Virus record (IMG/VR): IMGVR_UViG_3300025594_000004
Coordinates: 1 to 30,788 of that record
Length of the DNA stretch: 30,788 bases
Source: a virus
Reading direction: 5' to 3' (one strand)
Shown one piece after another: positions 16,631 through 21,586 of the stretch; position 1 is the stretch's first letter, and each line of letters begins with the position of its first letter. The position numbers and the translations under genes are program-made. The notes under the pieces are model-generated. The model worked only from the letters and a program-made list of their open reading frames with translations. It made no database searches and was not told the origin of the DNA.

Positions 16631-17440
16631 CTAAACCAAAAAAGATTCCTTATTTTTTTTTGTAAGCTGATCAAAGAAAATAACAAGAGGCTTCATTGAC
16701 TCTACCAGATGATGGCGATCTGCTAAGGTAATATCCTCCACCTTAAGCTTGCGAACCTGCATGTTCAATGTTTGGGCTTCCCTTAACACATGGCTCAATG
16801 CAGTAGTATCAATCTCGTTTGAAATTGTTTGTTCACTTTCCTCATCTGCTCTAGTGTCGCGTATCATCTGGCGCAGGTCTGAGATTGATACTGAATGACC
16901 TTTGGCCCGTTCGCTTGCTACCCAGTCCAGCCACCTCAATGCATTAGCTACCCTAGTCCCTTTAGTCCCCATAGTCCCCCGATCATTTAAGTTACCCCCC
17001 CCATCATTTAGGTTATCCCCCCGATCATTTAGGTTATCCCCCCCATCGCTATTGAACGCCCCGCACTCTTCAAGCGCCACCGCGTGGTAATCCCAAGACA
17101 GGTTGGGCTTTCTTTGATTTGGGGCTAGTACAGCTGAGACACGGCAGGCCATACGATGCACAGCTCGCGGGTGTGCGCTTTGCTCCATCATTAGTTTCAC
17201 CCTTTCGTTCTGTTCAATGGGTAGATCTAAAGATAATTGCGATGAGTCACTGACTTTCTTAGTTGGTCGGACCTTGGCCACATGTGCATACAGATCGCCA
17301 CGCCACCAGTTTAGGTTGCAGTTAATCGATTCAATAGTGTTATAAGCTTCTGCAAGTTGTGCATCAGTTACATCATCCGGCAGTGTTAGCACCTGCGCTT
17401 TGATATCAAATATGTTTTTATGGGCAAGGGTTGTTGTCAT
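16631..17440 (-). CDS. Putative DNA-binding protein with in-frame iteron insert (replication initiator candidate)
   Basis: This 269-residue protein starts at ATG 17440, which overlaps the upstream stop (ATGA); an in-frame start further up (17482) is less likely. The N-terminal part contains ESINCNLNWWRGDLYAHVAK. A middle part (about 105-125) reads LSWDYHAVALEEC and a later one WLDWVASERAKGHSVSISDL. Together these resemble the pattern 'hH-ava ... WL-A-egWSV-dLR' that I associate with ParB-like or replication-linked phage DNA-binding proteins. Between them lies a Gly/Asn/Asp insert made of heptads GGDNLND, RGDNLND and GGGNLND, followed by GTMGTKGTR. The insert is encoded by 21-bp and 9-10-bp DNA repeats. 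Location between regulatory and packaging genes and the lambda-O-like layout suggest, but do not prove, an initiator role. Confidence 0.75.
   Translation of the reverse strand: MTTTLAHKNIFDIKAQVLTLPDDVTDAQLAEAYNTIESINCNLNWWRGDLYAHVAKVRPTKKVSDSSQLSLDLPIEQNERVKLMMEQSAHPRAVHRMACRVSAVLAPNQRKPNLSWDYHAVALEECGAFNSDGGDNLNDRGDNLNDGGGNLNDRGTMGTKGTRVANALRWLDWVASERAKGHSVSISDLRQMIRDTRADEESEQTISNEIDTTALSHVLREAQTLNMQVRKLKVEDITLADRHHLVESMKPLVIFFDQLTKKNKESFLV
16951..16980 (-). other. Potential G-quadruplex (four G-runs)
   Basis: On the minus (coding) strand four G-runs of 5, 4, 3 and 3 are separated by loops of 5, 6 and 4 bases, each loop containing ACTA. This fits the G3+N1-7 rule. It encodes the tripeptide-repeat stretch GTMGTKGTR and is adjacent to the 21-bp iterons. 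Confidence 0.6.
16981..17043. repeat. Three 21-bp tandem iterons (fourth degenerate copy after)
   Basis: On the plus strand the core ATCATTTAGGTTATCCCC recurs with starts at 16981, 17002 and 17023, period exactly 21 bp (two helical turns). A degenerate copy (CATCGCTATTGAACGCCCC) starts at 17044. C-runs of 8, 6 and 7 separate the cores. The period is in frame with the gene and encodes heptads. Tandem spacing on one face of DNA is what iteron-binding initiators use. Confidence 0.85.
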
Positions 17441-17904
17441 TGTTTTCGCTTTGTTTGATTGGTTGTTCTGTAAGTCGCACACGCATCGTGTGACTTCATA
17501 TAATTAGAAGGCGGTAGCCCATACTTTTGAGTATAAGCCTTCACGCGTTTAGAGATTGCAGCTTTTCCTCTGGTCCCAAGTCCATACACCCTAGCGGCAT
17601 CCTTCATGCTGACCATGCCTGGTAATCCAATAGCATATCCAACAATGACAGCTGCCAATCCACTTGAAGTGCCTTTGGGTGGATGTATAACATCAAGCAG
17701 TGCGGCTCGTATCATATGGATAGCCGCGTCCCTTTTACCCTTTTCAATTTCATCGTCGATATAGTCAGCAAATCCAGCCTCTGCAAGTATTGCATCAACC
17801 TCGCTTCTCTCACCACGATCAGCATCTTGTATTGGCACAGGCATTCGGCCTTCAAATGCAAAGCCAATATGCCCGGTTGATTGTTGATAATTTGTGTTAT
17901 TCAT
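17437..17904 (-). CDS. Hypothetical HTH-containing protein
   Basis: This 155-residue protein has an acidic, helical first half (EVDAILAEAGFADYIDDEIE). The C-terminal part looks like a helix-turn-helix: MVSMKDAARVYGLGTRGKAA, then ISKRVKAYTQKYGLPPSNY. The SMKDAARxYGL segment resembles the recognition-helix region of MerR/transposase-like or phage initiator HTH domains. It ends in a basic tail (TNQTKRKQ). The gene overlaps the next one (ATGA) and starts close to the stop of the RHH gene, so the three form one unit. A role in replication control or transcription is inferred. I do not recognise a named family. Confidence 0.7.
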   Translation of the reverse strand: MNNTNYQQSTGHIGFAFEGRMPVPIQDADRGERSEVDAILAEAGFADYIDDEIEKGKRDAAIHMIRAALLDVIHPPKGTSSGLAAVIVGYAIGLPGMVSMKDAARVYGLGTRGKAAISKRVKAYTQKYGLPPSNYMKSHDACATYRTTNQTKRKQ

Positions 17905-17909
17905 AGACT

Positions 17910-17935
17910 GGGGGGGTCATTACTCCCCCCCCCCC
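17910..17935. other. G7/C11 hairpin at the end of the RHH gene
   Basis: On the plus strand G7, the loop TCATTACT and C11 form a hairpin of at least 7 G-C pairs, followed by TCTTTTATATTTT. On the plus strand this looks like an intrinsic terminator; on the minus strand no T-tract follows. It may stop antisense transcription, or mask the start of the next minus-strand gene. Confidence 0.5.
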
Positions 17936-18093
17936 TCTTTTATATTTTGCTGCTTTAAAAGTTGTAGTCCGGCTCTTAGGATCTCTGATTTGCTTTGGCC
18001 TGTTTGAATTGCTAAATGTGTCAGCAATTCAATTTGAGGTTCTGGCATCCTGAATGAAATCATTCTGCTATTCTTTTTTCTTTTCTGTTCCAT
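17920..18093 (-). CDS. Ribbon-helix-helix (Arc/CopG-like) regulator
   Basis: This 57-residue protein begins MEQKRKKNSRMISFRMPEPQ. A basic arm and a short beta strand (RMISFRM) are followed by helix A (QIELLTHLAIQTG) and helix B after SKSEI (LRAGLQLLKQQ). This is the standard order of Arc/MetJ/CopG repressors, which bind DNA as dimers of dimers with the strand in the major groove. The gene lies just after the main non-coding region, which contains repeated TGCTGKTACA sites, so autoregulation there is likely. The C-terminus (KEGGGE) is encoded by an 11-G run that could slip. It is the only clear small transcription regulator in the genome. Confidence 0.8.
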   Translation of the reverse strand: MEQKRKKNSRMISFRMPEPQIELLTHLAIQTGQSKSEILRAGLQLLKQQNIKEGGGE

Positions 18094-18385
18094 GCTTCAA
18101 TTGATTAGTCAGTTTTTTTTATTCGTCAATACTTGTGTAATACATATTTTTAGCTGTTGTTAGATGTATTGACCTGCTGGTACATCACCCTATAGGGAAT
18201 TGATTAATATGTTCAAGCAGGCTTAGTGTGGGTCATAAATGCCCCCCACACGCCTTTTAAGTGCCGTTTTGTTGTGTTGTATGATGTTAATGTGTAACAG
18301 CAAACACCGCTTGTTTACTGGGCTTAAAGCCTGCTGTATCATATTACACCTGCTGTTACATATTGTAATATGTTCAATGACCGAT
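18094..18385. promoter_or_regulatory. Main non-coding control region
   Basis: This 292-bp gap is the largest in the genome. It contains related sites TGCTGGTACA (18175-18184), TGCTGTATCA (18332-18341), TGCTGTTACA (18351-18360) and its exact inverse TGTAACAGCA (18293-18302), plus a weaker AGCTGTTGTT near 18152. It also has a palindrome ACATATTGTAATATGT (18358-18373), a GTGTGGG/CCCACAC hairpin (18226-18251) and a minus-strand TTGACG (18124-18129) about 31 bp before the RHH ATG. These look like operators and a promoter for the RHH operon. A short hydrophobic plus-strand frame here is not convincing. Confidence 0.6.
18330..18367. repeat. Tandem 19-bp near-repeat in the control region
   Basis: Two adjacent 19-bp units, both beginning CCTGCTGT, match at 15 of 19 positions. 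A third CCTGCTG with GTACAT occurs at 18173. Likely binding sites for a regulator; the RHH protein encoded downstream is the natural candidate. Confidence 0.6.
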
Positions 18386-20326
18386 TTATACATAAAAGGC
18401 ATTTTCAAGTTTTCCTGCTGAATTGACCATTTTGACCACTTGGATGGCATCAATTTTTGCCCTTCTTCTGGCAAATTGGTGCTTACACATGTCCAAATTT
18501 AGGTCGCCAAAGAATGCTGCCTGCTCTTCACCAGATGGAATCTGTGCCAGCAATTTGTCATCTCCATGCTTCTTCTTTGCGCCCGGCTTGGCAGCCCTCG
18601 ATGCGTCCAAATCTTCAGACAGCACCCAGTGCGGATAATCCCAGCGCGCAACAAATGATGGCGTTGATTTGAATGATCGGACCACACTATCAACAATGTA
18701 ACAGCCTTCGTTCTCATGGCTGATGATTGAGATCAGTCCATCCATTTCGCCAACAACAGATGACGCGCCACGGAAGCGGTCAATGACTTCTTTGCCAGAT
18801 TGCGAACCCTTGCCAAAGTGGTGAATCAAGATTGGTGTGATGCCGTATTTGGCAATGATCTCATCCATCCAAGAGCCAATGGCTTTCATGGCCGCGTTGT
18901 CATTCTCATCCTCTGCGCTGTTAAATTTGTAAAGGCAGTCCAAGATGATCACATCGAACTGGCTCGCTTGTATCGTCTTCAGCACCCTGCTCAGCTCTCT
19001 GGTGCTTCTGACATCGTAGTGTTGCCGGAGACTCAGGGTTGCTAGATTCTGAGGAATGTCCCAATTGCAAGCAGATGCGCATCGCTCGTTCAACTCCCAC
19101 TCATGCAATTCAAAGTCAACATACAGCACGCGCTGAGGTTCTGGGGCCGCCCACTGCAAGAATGGTTGCCCAGAAGCCATGCAGGATGCCAATGACATTG
19201 CAAAGTGAGACTTGCCAGCCTTGGCAACGCCGCCAATCAGCAGCTTTGATTTGGCATACAGCAGCCCGTCAATGATTACATCTGGCCGCCTTGCCTTGGC
19301 TTCGTCTAATGATCTTGGTGCGCCTTCATTGCCAAACCTTACATTGAATGTCTGTCTTTGGGCGCTTGTTGCAATCAATTCCTGCAAGCCTTCGGTGGTC
19401 CAACCTTCTGCGATTGCATCGGCTGCATCCCATCCTTCTGCCTTGTCGCTTGGTGCATCGATCAGATTGCCCTTCGTGATGTCTTGCAGTTGCTTTGCGG
19501 CTGTTCGCCCTGGTGCATCGTTATCTGACCATATTGATACATTCCTGCCTTCTAGCACGGTCCAATCGCTCTGATTGATTGCCTTGCTGCCACCAGCCCA
19601 TGAAAGCACTACATGATCTGGCAATTTGGATGCCAATGCATCTGCCGCCTTCTCACCTTCAACAATGACAACATCCGCGCCGGGCATCTTGTTGAGCAGT
19701 TCGCCTTTGTAAAGCGGTCTTGGCGCATTGAATGCCTGCCACTTCCATGTGCATCTGTCAGTCTTCTTATGGCGCATCCAACTGCACTGGCTGATTGTCT
19801 TGCTGCCATCTGGCAAATTCCATCGCATGATCACGCCAACTGGCCGCCCTAATGCGTCTGCGTATTTGTAAGTAATGTGTGCCTTGCCATGCTCCCAGTG
19901 TTCTGGAGCTGGTGTTTCTGGCTTGGTCAATGCGTGTTCCCAGTCTGACTCAGATGCTAATGGCTTACGCTTTGCCGGCCTTGTCATGCGCACAATATTG
20001 ACGGCGCCTTGCAACTCGCTGGCTGCATCGCCTTGGCTGAGATTGTTTATTGCTGCATATAAAGCTATAAGGTCCCCGCCCTTGTCTTCGGTCGCATGGT
20101 CATACCATTGGCCTGTGCTAAGGTTAATTGACATAGAAGATCCGATTGATCCATCAATGCCGCCAATCCTGTATGAGCCGCCTTTGACCTTGCCGCCGGG
20201 CAGCCATGAGTGGCAATAGCTCTCTGCATTGCCCATCAGCTTTGCATTGATTTCGTCAAATTGTATCAGCTTGCTACTATCTTTTGTCAGTATTTCATCT
20301 TCATCGGTTGCTAGGTATTTGGTCAT
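18386..20326 (-). CDS. Primase-helicase: TOPRIM domain fused to RecA-like (RepA/AAA_25) ATPase
   Basis: This 646-residue replication protein has three parts. An N-terminal segment (about 70-95, WYDHATEDKGGDLIALYAA) is typical of TOPRIM primase-helicases. A TOPRIM domain (about 215-305) carries VEGEKAADAL (222-231), SDNDAPGR (267-274) and GWDAADA (298-304). A RecA-like ATPase carries the Walker A GGVAKAGKS (365-373), YVDFEL (402-407) and a Walker B-like DVIILDCLYKF. A hydrophobic-basic C-terminal domain follows. It probably primes and unwinds phage DNA at the fork. The usual N-terminal CHC2 zinc finger is not visible, so it may prime poorly or need a partner. No DNA polymerase is encoded, so host polymerase is presumably used. 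Confidence 0.88.
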   Translation of the reverse strand: MTKYLATDEDEILTKDSSKLIQFDEINAKLMGNAESYCHSWLPGGKVKGGSYRIGGIDGSIGSSMSINLSTGQWYDHATEDKGGDLIALYAAINNLSQGDAASELQGAVNIVRMTRPAKRKPLASESDWEHALTKPETPAPEHWEHGKAHITYKYADALGRPVGVIMRWNLPDGSKTISQCSWMRHKKTDRCTWKWQAFNAPRPLYKGELLNKMPGADVVIVEGEKAADALASKLPDHVVLSWAGGSKAINQSDWTVLEGRNVSIWSDNDAPGRTAAKQLQDITKGNLIDAPSDKAEGWDAADAIAEGWTTEGLQELIATSAQRQTFNVRFGNEGAPRSLDEAKARRPDVIIDGLLYAKSKLLIGGVAKAGKSHFAMSLASCMASGQPFLQWAAPEPQRVLYVDFELHEWELNERCASACNWDIPQNLATLSLRQHYDVRSTRELSRVLKTIQASQFDVIILDCLYKFNSAEDENDNAAMKAIGSWMDEIIAKYGITPILIHHFGKGSQSGKEVIDRFRGASSVVGEMDGLISIISHENEGCYIVDSVVRSFKSTPSFVARWDYPHWVLSEDLDASRAAKPGAKKKHGDDKLLAQIPSGEEQAAFFGDLNLDMCKHQFARRRAKIDAIQVVKMVNSAGKLENAFYV

Positions 20327-20351
20327 ATTTTTATTCTTATAATTGTTTTAT

Positions 20352-20861
20352 CTAAATGTTTTGCCTTCTGCCATACTCTGCGAGCAATGCTGCATCAATC
20401 ATGCCGTCATGCGGCTTGGTGCAACGATCTGACTTCAGCCACTTTTCGCCTGGGAATATCTGATTGACGATATTGAGTGCAGCAGCCTTTGTATTAAACT
20501 TCTGGCCCTTTGGCATCTTTGGTTTGCTCCAGAATACCTTCTGCCATTTTTGGCTCAGCACCACATGATACTTGAGTTGATGAGCTGCCAGCAATGTTTC
20601 CACGGCCGCAAACGAATAGGTCATTGATCTAAGTCCTGCTGCGCTTGGTGCATGTGCGCCCGGATTCTCAACAATGAATGTGTATTGATCTGGATGCCTG
20701 CTAATCTCTTTGATTGTGGCAGCCAATGTATGCAAATCAATCTTGCGACCTTTGCCGTTTGGCACTGTTGGCATGATTGATGACTGCATTAGCTTGCCTT
20801 TCCAATTGATCATTGTGATGCCGCCATCCAGACCGCAATCAATTCCAATGTAGTATCTCAA
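20352..20861 (-). CDS. RuvC-like Holliday junction resolvase
   Basis: This 169-residue protein has the RNase H-like fold of phage RuvC-type resolvases. Acidic catalytic residues appear in the expected order: Asp8 in IGIDCGLDGG, Glu65 in IVENPGAHAP, and Asp152/Asp156 in PHDGMIDAALLAEYGRR. KWQKVFW (105-111) and a Lys-rich KPKMPKGQKFNTKAAA segment are also typical of phage members. It would cut branched DNA before packaging or during recombination, fitting the annealing protein and helicases nearby. The start is TTG (20861-20859), which overlaps the preceding TGA as TTGA. Confidence 0.88.
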   Translation of the reverse strand: MRYYIGIDCGLDGGITMINWKGKLMQSSIMPTVPNGKGRKIDLHTLAATIKEISRHPDQYTFIVENPGAHAPSAAGLRSMTYSFAAVETLLAAHQLKYHVVLSQKWQKVFWSKPKMPKGQKFNTKAAALNIVNQIFPGEKWLKSDRCTKPHDGMIDAALLAEYGRRQNI

Positions 20862-21091
20862 TGCATGCCTTTCATTTTGGCAGCCAATTGAAGCATGCCA
20901 GAGTTAGCAAGTGCCATTTGCGCTCTCAACTGTTCAATTTGAAGAATGGCTTGATTAACTTCTGTTTCTAGTCGCTCGGCGTGGTCCTGCATACAATTCA
21001 ATGCATGATTCCAGTCGTCGGTTAATACTAGTTCCTTAAATATCTTGGAGTGCGCTTGATCTGTTCTGGGTGTTTGTCCTAGTAGCTTCAT
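20858..21091 (-). CDS. Small coiled-coil protein
   Basis: This 77-residue protein starts at ATG 21091 (MKLLGQTPRTDQAHSK); an upstream in-frame start (21130) would add an unlikely hydrophobic N-terminus and overlap the zinc-knuckle gene's stop. The body is a helical heptad-like stretch (HAERLETEVNQAILQIEQLR, then AQMALANSGMLQLAAKM). It overlaps the resolvase start by four bases, so the two are translationally coupled. The function is unknown; it may be an accessory of the resolvase or a replication factor. Confidence 0.65.
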   Translation of the reverse strand: MKLLGQTPRTDQAHSKIFKELVLTDDWNHALNCMQDHAERLETEVNQAILQIEQLRAQMALANSGMLQLAAKMKGMH

Positions 21092-21133
21092 AGGTGAGTT
21101 ATTGATTAGTAGAGTTGTCGGATAAAACAATCT

Positions 21134-21262
21134 TTATCCGTCATAATTTATTCCAGTGCCATTGCAGGCTGAGCAGGTTGGAAAGTCATTGGTGTTAGGG
21201 TTGCCGGGTAATTCGCCATAGCCATCGCAGGCCGGGCATTCTTCTAGTTCTTCTTCACTCAT
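21134..21262 (-). CDS. 42-residue DnaJ-type zinc-knuckle protein
   Basis: This very short gene begins MSEEELEECPACDGYGELPG. It carries two CxxCxGxG motifs, CPACDGYG and CSACNGTG, separated by 14 residues. That is one complete DnaJ-type four-cysteine zinc centre with nothing else attached. Its ATG overlaps the TGA of the HTH gene upstream (ATGA), and it ends 43 bp before the next gene. In-frame overlap, motif symmetry and codon structure argue that it is expressed. It may bind nucleic acid or a protein partner; phage proteins with lone DnaJ-type knuckles are usually uncharacterised. Confidence 0.75.
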   Translation of the reverse strand: MSEEELEECPACDGYGELPGNPNTNDFPTCSACNGTGINYDG

Positions 21263-21561
21263 TCCTCAAACCTTCCCATGCCAAACTTTTTGCGCCATTG
21301 AAAGTAAGTTGAAAAATGCAGACCAACTTCGTTGCATGCCTTTTTGGCCGCAACACCTAATCTACGCAAATCATCAACCGCATCAATCATGCTGCGCTTC
21401 TGTTCGTCTGTAAGACTATGCGGCAAATGCGTTGATTCTTTTAAAGGAGCAGTCGAGCCTGTGCGTTGCTCAAATTCTTCATTAGCTTCGACCTCTTCAG
21501 CAATGCGCCTTTCGGCCCACCTCATAAAGCTGGATATGCCATGTGTATGTGTTTCAATCAT
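21259..21561 (-). CDS. Small HTH protein
   Basis: This 100-residue protein has an acidic N-terminal half (RRIAEEVEANEEFEQRTG). The C-terminal helix-turn-helix region is of transposase/HTH_8 type: LTDEQKRSMIDAVDDLRRLG, then VAAKKACNEVGLHFSTYFQW and RKKFG. The WRKKFG ending resembles the DNA-recognition part of IS3-type OrfA proteins, but the rest does not, and no transposase follows. It is more likely a stand-alone DNA-binding protein of the phage. Its first codons lie in a 20-bp sequence repeated before the methyltransferase gene. Confidence 0.7.
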   Translation of the reverse strand: MIETHTHGISSFMRWAERRIAEEVEANEEFEQRTGSTAPLKESTHLPHSLTDEQKRSMIDAVDDLRRLGVAAKKACNEVGLHFSTYFQWRKKFGMGRFEE

Positions 21562-21570
21562 GTTTATATA
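21551..21570. repeat. 20-bp direct repeat, copy 1 (start of HTH gene)
   Basis: Plus-strand GTTTCAATCATGTTTATATA is identical to 23840-23859. Both copies include an ATG (minus strand) followed by codons for M-I-E-T, so the repeat carries a translation start and its A/T-rich leader. Confidence 0.85.
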
Positions 21571-21586
21571 GATTTTTATATTTTAA

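Noticed and set aside
16981-17043. RTX-like calcium-binding repeat or CRISPR-like array
   Set aside because: RTX repeats have a period of nine residues (GGxGxDxUx), but here it is seven. There are no unique spacers, so it is not a CRISPR array.
18239-18421. Hydrophobic Cys-rich plus-strand frame of 60 codons in the control region
   Set aside because: It overlaps operator-like repeats and the end of the primase-helicase gene, and would be the only plus-strand gene. Leu/Cys richness is what T-rich DNA gives by chance.
21259-21561. Insertion-sequence remnant (IS3 OrfA-like HTH)
   Set aside because: No transposase catalytic gene, terminal inverted repeats or target duplication are visible around it, and it is translationally coupled to the next phage gene.
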